A stretch of DNA of 12,936 nucleotides from CAZDHT01 sp964505325 (GTDB lineage Bacteria; Planctomycetota; PUPC01): NCBI GenBank assembly GCA_964505325.1, contig CAZDHT010000149.1, forward strand, positions 1 through 12,936. Reading direction: 5' to 3'. The number at the start of each line of letters is the position of its first letter. The stretch's first letter is position 1. Positions 6,807 to 12,936 of this stretch are shown one piece after another. Below the pieces are notes generated by a model. The model was not told the origin of the DNA. It made no database searches and saw nothing but the letters and a program-made list of their open reading frames with translations. The position numbers were made by a program, and so were the translations under genes.

Positions 6807-7144
6807 TGGGTTCTGTTAGAGGGCCTAAGTGTTTAGAGGCTTATGAGATACGAGCTCCGCCCCTTGCCGCCGTGGGGCTGCGAAACGGCCGCCGGTCTGA
6901 GCCATGCAATCCGCCGAAAACCACTAATACGCACCCCAGGAGTGCCGATACTGCAACTGAGGGGTGAGGAGCGGCAGCGCCGATCACCCCCAGTCCAGAG
7001 CACGTGACAGCAGGAGGGGCCAAGTGCGGAAATACTCGCCCAAAAGCGGAGGGCCGCCCCCTTGCTGACACGCATTGTGGACCTGAATCCAATCGCGGAC
7101 GGCCGGGTTGCCGCCCGCTACAGCGCCGGAACAGAGACAGCAAA
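6807..7144 (+). other. Non-coding region upstream of the pilM-pilN fusion gene
   Basis: About 340 nt without a supportable gene. The frame open from 7004 lacks the strong GC third-position bias that begins at 7145. I see no convincing sigma-70 promoter, no tRNA and no known riboswitch core, although the operon promoter must lie in this region or be absent. Confidence 0.4.
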
Positions 7145-9019
7145 GTGAGCGATCAGCCCAAGAACACGACCCGCGTGCTGGGCGAGTCCCAACCGGCCAC
7201 ACAGGGCCAGCAGGAGCCGCCGGTGAACCCGCTGCTCAGGCTCGTCCAAACCACGGCGGATCTCCCTGCCGGGCCGGCTCCCCCTGCGCCGGCGGACGAG
7301 TCGATCGAGCGCGCCGCACCCGAACCCAGCGCGGCCGCCAGAGACGAACCGCGCACCGAATGGGGCAGGTCCCCGCTCCGCGGCGGGCGGTCGGTGATCG
7401 GGCTGGACGTCGGCGAACGGACCATCAAGATCGTGCACCTCCAGACGAGTGGCAACGCGATTCGCCTGCTCGACGCTCACGCGGTCGAGCTGCCGCCGAA
7501 GTCCGACCCCGAACGCTTCGAGACGGTTTCCAGGATCGTGGCCCAGTTCATCTCTAAGGCCAAGCCGCGGGTCAAGGCGGCCTGCTGTGCCATCTCCGGC
7601 GAGGGCGTGGCCACGGTGTGCAGCTCAGTGCCACGGATGGGCGAGAGGGATCTGGCACAGGCGGTGCGGTGGAAAGTGGCAGAAACCGCCGGGGTCGACG
7701 TCGAGAGCGCCACGGTCGGCTACTACACGCTGAACACGAAGAAGCAAACCGGCAACGTGGACGTAGTGGCCGCGGCGGCGCCACTGCACATCGACCGGCT
7801 GGACGCCCTCTTTCCCAGCGATCGCCCGCAACTCGCCGTCGTCATCTCCGAGCCGGTGGCCGCCGAGAACGTGGTGATGGCCGCGTATCATGCGCAGGAA
7901 CGGGGCCCCGCCGCCGTGCTCGACATCGGCACCGTGTCGTCGAAACTCTCGGTCATCGGGCAGCACGGGCTGGAGTTCACCCGGGAGATTCCCGTGGGCG
8001 GCGACAGCATCACCGCCGCGATCGCCGGGAAGATGACCCTGGAAAGCGAGACCGTCGAGATCAGCCGGCAAGTTGCCATTCGGCTGAAGAAGAAGTACAC
8101 CATCGGCGCAGACGGCCAGATCGAGGCGGGGGGCATCGCGGTGCCCGCGAGTCGGATCCTGGGCGCCATCCGCCCCGTGCTCGAGCGGCTGGGGTCGGAG
8201 GTCGTCCGATCCCTTCAGTTCTACGCCCAGAGCCACAGCCTGACCAAAGCCGAGACCCTTCTCATCTGCGGCGGGGGCGCCACCTTGGGCGGACTGGCCG
8301 ACTACCTCACCAAGGAGACTCGGATCGCCGCCTCCCTGCTGGATCCCTGGCGCATGCTGGGGGTCGAGGTCCCAAGCCACATCGAGGCGAGCCCGGCGCT
8401 GTTTGCAGTGGCGACAGGCGCTGCGATCCACGACGCCGCCCGCGTCAACTTGCTGCCTCCACACATCAGGGCTCGACGCACGGTCGCCGCGGTCCGCACC
8501 GGCTCTATAGTCGCCACCGCCTGTGCCCTGGTGGCCCTGGTCGGGCTTTCCTGGACCGCGCAGGGCCAGAGGTCCGACCTGCAAAAGTCGTTGAAGCTGA
8601 AAAAAGAGGCGACGGCGCCGATGGAGCAGCTCGCCGCCAGGATCGACGTCGCCCAGCAATACCAGAACGAGTTGGCCCGGCGGAAGCAGATCCTCCGCTC
8701 GCTTGGGGTCGGCAAGCCGATGCACGCCGCGATCTTGAAAGAGCTCAGCAACATCATGCCCGAGGGCACGTACCTCAGATCGCTCTCGTTCAATAAGGCC
8801 AAAGGCGTTCGCCGGGCGCAGCTCAGCGTCGACATCTACTCGATGCCGACCGCCAGCTCCGCCCGACTCAAGCAGCGGCTGATCGCGGCGCTGGAAGATT
8901 CGCCGTTCTTTGTAAACGTCAGCTTCACGCCGTTGCACGTTGCCAGGAAGCAGCAGTCGCGCCCGCCGGATGAGGCGCTCGGGCTCACCTGTCAGGTGCT
9001 GGGATTTCCGGGAGACTGA
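7145..9019 (+). CDS. pilM: PilM-PilN fusion (GspL-like layout), inner-membrane platform protein
   Basis: A 624-residue single chain joining two normally separate proteins. Residues 1-80 are a Pro/Ala-rich cytoplasmic tail. Residues about 83-430 are a PilM-type actin-like domain: phosphate-1 loop VIGLDVGERTIKIVHL (Asp88), phosphate-2 AAVLDIGTVSSKLSVI, and LLICGGGATLGGL at the adenosine site. Residues 434-438 (VNLLP) are the PilN N-terminal peptide that binds PilM in separate-chain systems. A membrane helix (about 453-472), a coiled coil and a PilN-like periplasmic domain with MPEGTYLRSLSF follow. GTG 7145 is chosen because codon bias becomes coding-like there; its ribosome site is weak. GTG 7223, with CAGGAG 6 nt upstream, is a real alternative and would drop 26 residues. 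It is the first gene of an operon; the next start is 1 nt after the stop. In the family this protein links the cytoplasmic motor to the PilO/PilP inner-membrane complex. Confidence 0.87.
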   Translation: MSDQPKNTTRVLGESQPATQGQQEPPVNPLLRLVQTTADLPAGPAPPAPADESIERAAPEPSAAARDEPRTEWGRSPLRGGRSVIGLDVGERTIKIVHLQTSGNAIRLLDAHAVELPPKSDPERFETVSRIVAQFISKAKPRVKAACCAISGEGVATVCSSVPRMGERDLAQAVRWKVAETAGVDVESATVGYYTLNTKKQTGNVDVVAAAAPLHIDRLDALFPSDRPQLAVVISEPVAAENVVMAAYHAQERGPAAVLDIGTVSSKLSVIGQHGLEFTREIPVGGDSITAAIAGKMTLESETVEISRQVAIRLKKKYTIGADGQIEAGGIAVPASRILGAIRPVLERLGSEVVRSLQFYAQSHSLTKAETLLICGGGATLGGLADYLTKETRIAASLLDPWRMLGVEVPSHIEASPALFAVATGAAIHDAARVNLLPPHIRARRTVAAVRTGSIVATACALVALVGLSWTAQGQRSDLQKSLKLKKEATAPMEQLAARIDVAQQYQNELARRKQILRSLGVGKPMHAAILKELSNIMPEGTYLRSLSFNKAKGVRRAQLSVDIYSMPTASSARLKQRLIAALEDSPFFVNVSFTPLHVARKQQSRPPDEALGLTCQVLGFPGD

Positions 9020-9020
9020 T

Positions 9021-9623
9021 GTGATCAAAGTGGAGTACAAAGTCCGGTTGGCGTTGCTCGTCGCCGTTCAGGCGGCTGTGCTGCTGCTGGTGGCGCTTGT
9101 CTCGTACCGGCCCAGCGTGGCGGCCATCTCCGATGCTCAGAAGAAACTGACCGAGCTGTCCAAACGGCAGGACGATCTGTTCAAGGCGCTCAAGGCCAGC
9201 CCCAGTCCGGAGGCGGATATCGAGCGCGCCCAGGCGGAGATCCGGCGGCTCGAAAACCGCATGCCGCCCGAATCCCGGGTGAGCTGGCTCTCCGCGCGCA
9301 TCGCCGACGCGATGCAGGCCAACCAGATCGACCTGCGGTCGGCGACACACTGGCACGAGGGAGGCGAGGCGCCGCCGGTCCCCGAGCTGAAACGCCTGCA
9401 GAAGAGCATCACCATCCACTGCACGGCGGGCAACCTGCAAGCTTTCCTCCAGGCCGTCAACCGGCTGCCCTTCGCGGTGGTCGTAGAGGATCTGGAGGTG
9501 AGGCGCAACCGGCAATGGGGCGTCGTCTCGGCCGAGATCAAGCTCGCGACTTTTGTGCTCCGCGTGAGCCCGGGGGCTGCCAGTTGGCAGACGCCGAGTC
9601 CGGAGGTGAAGACCGGTGACTAG
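9021..9623 (+). CDS. pilO: PilO-like (GspM-like) inner-membrane platform protein
   Basis: A 200-residue bitopic protein. GTG 9021 follows the previous stop by 1 nt, with GGGAG (9010-9014) 6 nt upstream. Layout: a short cytoplasmic end MIKVEYK, one membrane helix (about residues 9-28), a coiled coil (about 31-80, ISDAQKKLTELSKRQDDLFK and IERAQAEIRRLENRMP), then a ferredoxin-like domain (about 85-180). The periplasmic domain carries the usual PilO features: VSWLSARIADAMQANQIDL, a SITIHCTAGNLQAFLQAVNRL strand-helix and a final strand ATFVLRV. PilO pairs with PilN in the periplasm, here the PilN half of the upstream fusion, and both contact PilP. Length is normal for the family (about 200). The family call rests on topology, order in the operon and these motifs. 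Confidence 0.83.
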   Translation: MIKVEYKVRLALLVAVQAAVLLLVALVSYRPSVAAISDAQKKLTELSKRQDDLFKALKASPSPEADIERAQAEIRRLENRMPPESRVSWLSARIADAMQANQIDLRSATHWHEGGEAPPVPELKRLQKSITIHCTAGNLQAFLQAVNRLPFAVVVEDLEVRRNRQWGVVSAEIKLATFVLRVSPGAASWQTPSPEVKTGD

Positions 9624-10521
9624 TCGCGACAAGAGAATGATCCGGCTGCTGTGCGTGCTGGGCCCGGTCCTGCTCCTGGCGTCCGGATACGGATACAGCC
9701 AAGTCCAGGCGGTCAAGAAGAGGAAGGCCGAGCGGAAAGCAAAGGCAAAACAACGAGCCGCGCAGGCTCCCCAACCGGTATCGTCGACACAAACTCAGAA
9801 CCTCGCAGCGGGTAAGGGCACGAGGGCGCTGCCGTCTCCCCCTCCGGGCGCTACGCCGGCCGACAACCGCGCCAGCGTGCCCCCCGCTGCGTCCTATCCA
9901 GGCGTCTATGTTGCGACCGACACTGCCGCCCAGAACAGACGGATGAAACTACCGTGGGGCCGGGACCCGTTCACCCCGCCCGACGCGCAGGGGCCTGAGA
10001 TCAGCGCTCCGTCGGACATGGAGAGCCCCCGCGGCAAGAAGACCCTGGAACTCGAGGTGCACATCTCCGACCGGGCCACCGGCAACAGCGGTGTCCGCGC
10101 GGCCGTCCTTTACTACGGCGAGGAAAAGCCGTTTGACGAACATGAGGCAAAGGGCAAGCCGCCGGTCATCGAGAACGGCGACGGGGCATGGACGTTCGTC
10201 CTTCCCGCGCCGCACAGCAAACCGTTCGGCTGCTGTATCGTCGCAGTGGACGGCGGAAGACTGCGAAACCGGTCGCGTTCCCGCGTGTTCACCATCACCC
10301 CGCCTCCGAAGAATACTTACGAGGCGGCGGTCGGCGGGGCCGACGTCAAGCTGACGCTGCGCGGTATTTCCTGGGCCGACAAGGGCAGCGTCGCTCTCAT
10401 CAATAACGATGTCGTTGCGGAAGGTGAGCACATACACGGCTACAAGGTCGTGAAGATCGCCAAGGACGGCGTCACCCTCAAGCGCAACGACACGGAAATA
10501 TTCCTGCAGCTCAAGGAGTGA
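9616..10521 (+). CDS. pilP: PilP/GspC-like protein with an inserted Ig-like domain
   Basis: A 301-residue protein. GTG 9616 overlaps the pilO stop by 8 nt; GGAGG (9602-9606) is 9 nt upstream. It has an N-terminal membrane helix (about residues 8-25) with no lipobox Cys, so it is anchored like GspC rather than lipidated like PilP. A basic then Pro-rich linker leads to WGRDPFTPP (114-122), the RDPF motif of PilP/GspC. Residues about 244-301 are the C-terminal homology-region beta domain: VKLTLRGISW, SVALINNDVVAEGEHIHGYKV and GVTLKRNDTEIFLQL, which binds the secretin periplasmic domains in the family. Between these lies a segment of about 89 residues (141-229) not found in standard PilP. It is beta-rich, with GVRAAVLYYG, GAWTFVLPAPHS and a final FTITPPP, and resembles an Ig/fibronectin-type fold. 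Operon position between pilO and the secretin supports the call. It is longer than typical PilP (about 175). Confidence 0.78.
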   Translation: MTSRDKRMIRLLCVLGPVLLLASGYGYSQVQAVKKRKAERKAKAKQRAAQAPQPVSSTQTQNLAAGKGTRALPSPPPGATPADNRASVPPAASYPGVYVATDTAAQNRRMKLPWGRDPFTPPDAQGPEISAPSDMESPRGKKTLELEVHISDRATGNSGVRAAVLYYGEEKPFDEHEAKGKPPVIENGDGAWTFVLPAPHSKPFGCCIVAVDGGRLRNRSRSRVFTITPPPKNTYEAAVGGADVKLTLRGISWADKGSVALINNDVVAEGEHIHGYKVVKIAKDGVTLKRNDTEIFLQLKE

Positions 10522-10525
10522 ACGA

Positions 10526-11980
10526 ATGAGATCCGTCTTCACTTCGGCCGCCCTGGCGGCGCTCGTCCTGGCCTGCGGCGTGGGCCGGGGTGCAGAGCCG
10601 CCTCCGCCGGCGCGAGGCGCGTTCGAGGCGCTCAGGGACACCAAGCTGAAAGTCTCTCTCGACGTGCAGAACGTCCCGCTCGACGATGTGCTTCGCATCC
10701 TTTCGAAGCAGTTCAACCTCAGCATCATCACCGCCAAGAACGTAACCACCGCGGTGAGCGCCCGTTTCCAGGACGTGTCCCTCCAGGAAGCGCTCGAATC
10801 CCTGGTCACCATCAACGGCTTTGCCTACCGCGTCAAGGGCAACTTGATCGAGGTGTATCTGCCGCGCGCTGGTGAGTCCGTCACGGACCGACCGCGCTTC
10901 GAGACCTTCAAGCTCAAGTACGCCAACGCCGAACAGTTCAAGGCCCTCCTGAAGCCGTTCCTCAGCAAGGACCTCGGGAAGGTCGAGGCTGACATTCCCC
11001 GAAACATTCTGATCATCTTCGACACGCCCGACGTGATGGAGTCCATCGCCAAGGTCATCGACAAGGTGGACCACCCCGAGCCGCAGGTGACCATCGGAGC
11101 GGAGATCATCGAGGCGGCGATCGGCGTGAACGAGAAACTGGGGATCGACTGGCAGACGCGGATCGCGCTGACCGGCGCCTCCCGCCCCGTTACGTTCCCG
11201 TTCCCGAACGGGGCAACCGGTTGCGCGTTCGCTCCCAAGAACGACGAGGACAGCGACGAGGAAGGCGGCTTTTCTTCCGGGTCCGCGTTCCCCAACGCGA
11301 CCCCGTCCGATTTCACGTTCGGCACGCTCGATGCCACCGGCCTCAAGATCGTGCTCGACATCCTCCAGAAAGACACAGGCACCAACCTGATCGCCAACCC
11401 GGAGATCACGACACTCAACAACCGCGAAGCCAAGATCACCATCGGCGACACCGTGCCCGTGCCCATTTACACCACCAACCTGGAGACGGGCGTGTCGGCG
11501 GTGACCGGATTCGAGGAGGTCGAGACCGGCACCATCCTCACCGTCACCCCGCAGGTGAACAACGACGGCCAGTCGGTGACGATGCGTGTCGTCCCCGAGA
11601 TCAGCGAGATTCTCGGGTTCAAGGGGCAGTTCGACGAGCGCCCCATCACCGCATCGCGCCGAGCCGAAACCACCGTCCGGCTCGGGAACGGCGAGACCCT
11701 CGTGATCGGGGGACTGGTCAGCGAGAAGACCGATCTGGTGGTCAACAAGCTCCCCGTGCTGGGAGATATTCCCGTCTTAGGATGGCTGTTCCGGTCAAAA
11801 GCTTACGAGAGAAGTAAGAGCAGCCTGTACATCTTCATCACCCCGCGCATTATGAGCGCCCCGCCGGTTTACACTGCGCGGGCGAAGAAGGCCGGTCGCC
11901 GCCTGACCAGGAACGGCCTGAAGGAACCCGACACCGGCGCCGACGACATCCGCAACCCGGGCGCCTCTCCGTTTGAATAA
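10526..11980 (+). CDS. pilQ: PilQ/GspD-like outer-membrane secretin, short form
   Basis: A 484-residue secretin subunit that forms the outer-membrane channel for the pilus or pseudopilus. ATG 10526 has AAGGAG (10513-10518) 7 nt upstream. A signal peptide covers residues 1 to about 22; Cys17 in LVLAC could be a weak lipobox. Residues about 39-108 are an N0/STN domain (VSLDVQNVPLDDVLRILSKQ), about 126-188 an N1 domain (ETFKLKYANAEQFKALLKPF), and about 190-440 the secretin barrel with NREAKITIGDTVPVPI and the signature LPVLGDIPVLGWLF (409-422). No AMIN domains and no N2/N3 are seen, so the periplasmic part is much shorter than in classical PilQ (about 700) or GspD (about 650). An acidic patch NDEDSDEE (239-246) sits in an insertion in the barrel. 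A basic, Pro-rich tail (about 441-484) follows. It is the last gene of the pilMN-O-P-Q operon. Confidence 0.9.
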   Translation: MRSVFTSAALAALVLACGVGRGAEPPPPARGAFEALRDTKLKVSLDVQNVPLDDVLRILSKQFNLSIITAKNVTTAVSARFQDVSLQEALESLVTINGFAYRVKGNLIEVYLPRAGESVTDRPRFETFKLKYANAEQFKALLKPFLSKDLGKVEADIPRNILIIFDTPDVMESIAKVIDKVDHPEPQVTIGAEIIEAAIGVNEKLGIDWQTRIALTGASRPVTFPFPNGATGCAFAPKNDEDSDEEGGFSSGSAFPNATPSDFTFGTLDATGLKIVLDILQKDTGTNLIANPEITTLNNREAKITIGDTVPVPIYTTNLETGVSAVTGFEEVETGTILTVTPQVNNDGQSVTMRVVPEISEILGFKGQFDERPITASRRAETTVRLGNGETLVIGGLVSEKTDLVVNKLPVLGDIPVLGWLFRSKAYERSKSSLYIFITPRIMSAPPVYTARAKKAGRRLTRNGLKEPDTGADDIRNPGASPFE

Positions 11981-11998
11981 GTCGCACGCTCCGTCTGG

Positions 11999-12027
11999 TT
12001 GACTTGCCCCATCCCCCCAGTTAGAAT
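11999..12027 (+). promoter_or_regulatory. ribE promoter, leaderless layout
   Basis: TTGACT (11999-12004), 17-bp spacer, TAGAAT (12022-12027). Each hexamer matches the sigma-70 consensus at 5 of 6. The ATG of ribE is at 12035, 8 nt after the -10, where transcription would normally begin. No Shine-Dalgarno lies between them. This implies a leaderless ribE mRNA and leaves no room for an FMN riboswitch. Confidence 0.75.
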
Positions 12028-12034
12028 CCGCGCC

Positions 12035-12673
12035 ATGTTCACGGGGATCGTGAAGCTGTTGGCGCGTGTGGTCCGGGTTAGCCCTGTCGCCGGGGGGGCG
12101 CGGCTGGCCGTCGACCTGGGCGAGGCCGCCCACGGCGCGGAGCGCGGCGACAGCGTGTCGATCAACGGCGCCTGCCTCACCGTGGCGGCAAGAACCGGCA
12201 CCGTCTGCGAGTTCGACGCCATCGCCGAGACCCTCTCCCGCACGACCCTTGGCGAACTGCGCCCCGGCGACAAGGTCAACATCGAGCCCGCGCTGCGTGT
12301 CGGCGATCAGTTCGGCGGGCATTTCGTCCTCGGCCACGTGGACGCCGTGGGCGCCGTGGTTGGCGTTCCGGCGGGCGTGGAACCGACCCTGAAAATCTCT
12401 GTCGACGCCGCCCTGACCGCGCAGATGGCGCCAAAGGGTTCGGTGGCCGTCGACGGCGTCAGTCTCACCCTTGTCGACGTGGGCGCAGATCATTTCACCT
12501 GCGCGCTCATCCCCACCACACTGCAAGAGACGACGCTCGGACTCAAGAAGCCCGGTGAAAAGGTAAACGTCGAGACGGACATCCTGGCGAAGCTGGTCGC
12601 CCGGTACCTGGGCGCGGCGGCGCCCTCCCCTGGCATCACACTCGACAAACTGCGCGATGCCGGGTTCGCGTAA
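12035..12673 (+). CDS. ribE: Riboflavin synthase, alpha chain
   Basis: A 212-residue enzyme that dismutates two 6,7-dimethyl-8-ribityllumazine molecules to riboflavin plus the pyrimidinedione, the last step of riboflavin synthesis, in the cytoplasm. It starts with the hallmark MFTGIV and contains two tandem lumazine-binding barrels. The first has SINGACLTV and GGHFVLGHVDAVG; the second has VAVDGVSLTLVDV, FTCALIPTTLQETTLG and VNVETDILAK. Length is normal. ATG 12035 is chosen over an in-frame upstream TTG at 11999 because homologues begin MFTGIV and because the upstream TTG is the -35 hexamer of the promoter. It stands alone with its own promoter; other rib genes are not in the window. No missing catalytic motif is seen. 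Confidence 0.95.
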   Translation: MFTGIVKLLARVVRVSPVAGGARLAVDLGEAAHGAERGDSVSINGACLTVAARTGTVCEFDAIAETLSRTTLGELRPGDKVNIEPALRVGDQFGGHFVLGHVDAVGAVVGVPAGVEPTLKISVDAALTAQMAPKGSVAVDGVSLTLVDVGADHFTCALIPTTLQETTLGLKKPGEKVNVETDILAKLVARYLGAAAPSPGITLDKLRDAGFA

Positions 12674-12715
12674 CGCGCCAATCCCCGGCCTCACACCCAC
12701 CCCCCTTCGCTCAAC

Positions 12716-12744
12716 TTGACAGCGGGCGGCCCGCCCTATAGAAT
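12716..12744 (+). promoter_or_regulatory. Strong sigma-70-type promoter before probable lipA
   Basis: TTGACA (12716-12721, perfect), 17-bp spacer, TAGAAT (12739-12744, 5 of 6). Expected start about 12751. The -10 is identical to that of ribE. The putative GTG start at 12772 is about 21 nt downstream of the expected transcription start. Confidence 0.75.
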
Positions 12745-12771
12745 TGGCAACGTATCCGATTCCGAGGCTCT

Positions 12772-12936
12772 GTGGTCAATCTCGAGACAGACATTCCCCG
12801 CAAGGGCGGGGTCGGACCGCGCAGATCAAGGCGTCCCGCACCCGGTTTCCCCCGTGGCTGAAGAAAAGGCTGCCGCGCGGGGTGCGAAAAACGGTGACCC
12901 GCCTGCGCCGAGGCTTCGGCGGGCAGGCTGGCACCA
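12772..12936 (+). CDS. lipA: Probable lipoyl synthase start (LipA), apparently frameshifted, cut by window edge
   Basis: Only the N-terminal part is present, before the radical-SAM cysteine motifs. In frame with 12843 it reads RFPPWLKKRLPRGVRKTVTRL. 'lPpWLk..LP.G' is the conserved N-terminal motif of LipA, which inserts sulfur into protein-bound octanoyl groups. That frame has no ATG/GTG after the promoter; its only standard start, TTG 12744, overlaps the -10. GTG 12772 opens another frame (MVNLETDIPRKGGVGPRRSR...) that ends at a stop right after GFPRG. Adding one C to the C5 run at 12849-12853 would join the two into ...GFPPWLKKRLPRG.... So either a one-base error or a true frameshift is likely. 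A palindrome (12901-12928) adds RRGFGGQAG to the reading frame. LipA is inferred from one short motif only. Confidence 0.5.
12901..12928. repeat. GC-rich palindrome inside the probable lipA frame
   Basis: An imperfect hairpin: GCCTGC (12901-12906) pairs with GCAGGC (12923-12928), and GCCGA (12907-12911) with TCGGC (12916-12920), with loop GGCT and a 2-nt GG bulge. Similar GC-rich palindromes are, to my knowledge, dispersed in many environmental bacterial genomes; only one copy is visible here. Confidence 0.5.

Noticed and set aside
7066..7120. Possible c-di-GMP (GEMM) riboswitch upstream of the pilus operon, from CACGCA (7069-7074) and a later CCGGGTTGCCG.
   Set aside because: The distance between the two pieces is about 40 nt, less than half that of a GEMM core, and the GAAA tetraloop and second GACGCAAAG element are missing.
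7004..7144. Upstream extension of the pilM-pilN fusion frame to 7004.
   Set aside because: These codons lack the GC third-position bias that starts at 7145, and the translated residues (many Cys, Arg, Gly) look non-coding.
7625..9040. 471-codon open frame on the minus strand.
   Set aside because: It lies opposite the pilM-pilN fusion, has low-complexity Arg/Gly/Asp-rich translation and no family motif. Long antisense frames are expected at this GC content.

Overview
The window is GC-rich, and every gene I can support lies on the + strand. It reads as a diderm bacterium, most likely a planctomycete or a close relative. The pointers are a PEP-CTERM sorted protein with an SdrD-type B domain, a membrane-fused spermidine-synthase-like protein of a kind common in that group, a type IV pilus/type II secretion-like machine, and GC-rich dispersed palindromes. 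The taxonomic call is inference.

Region 1 (3-1831) is a tight run of three pilin-like genes: a FimT/GspH-like, a PilW/GspJ-like and a PilX-like protein, the last with an extra C-terminal domain. Region 2 (1893-4022) is a 709-residue polytopic membrane protein ending in a spermidine-synthase-like domain. It has its own promoter immediately before its start codon. Region 3 (4144-5142) is a fourth pilin-like gene (PilV/GspI-like). Its C-terminal domain is clearly homologous to the one on the PilX-like protein. Region 4 (5143-7144) is a PEP-CTERM surface protein with long non-coding flanks: short repeats upstream, and a strong hairpin plus a branched palindromic repeat downstream.

Region 5 (7145-11980) is a four-gene operon for the inner-membrane platform and outer-membrane secretin. 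It holds a single-chain PilM-PilN fusion (the layout of GspL), PilO (GspM-like), a PilP/GspC-like protein with an inserted Ig-like domain, and a short PilQ/GspD-like secretin. Stops and starts overlap or nearly touch. The minor pilins of regions 1 and 3 probably belong to the same machine. No ATPase, PilC/GspF or prepilin peptidase gene is in the window.

Region 6 (11999-12936) is housekeeping: riboflavin synthase alpha chain (ribE), then the start of a probable lipoyl synthase (lipA). Each has a near-consensus sigma-70 promoter (TTGACA/T, 17 bp, TAGAAT). The ribE promoter lies so close to the ATG that the mRNA should be leaderless. The lipA start looks frameshifted at a C-run and carries a palindrome within the reading frame.

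The most unusual items are the PilMN fusion, the inserted domain in the PilP-like protein, the novel domain shared by two different minor pilins, and the leaderless promoter layout.
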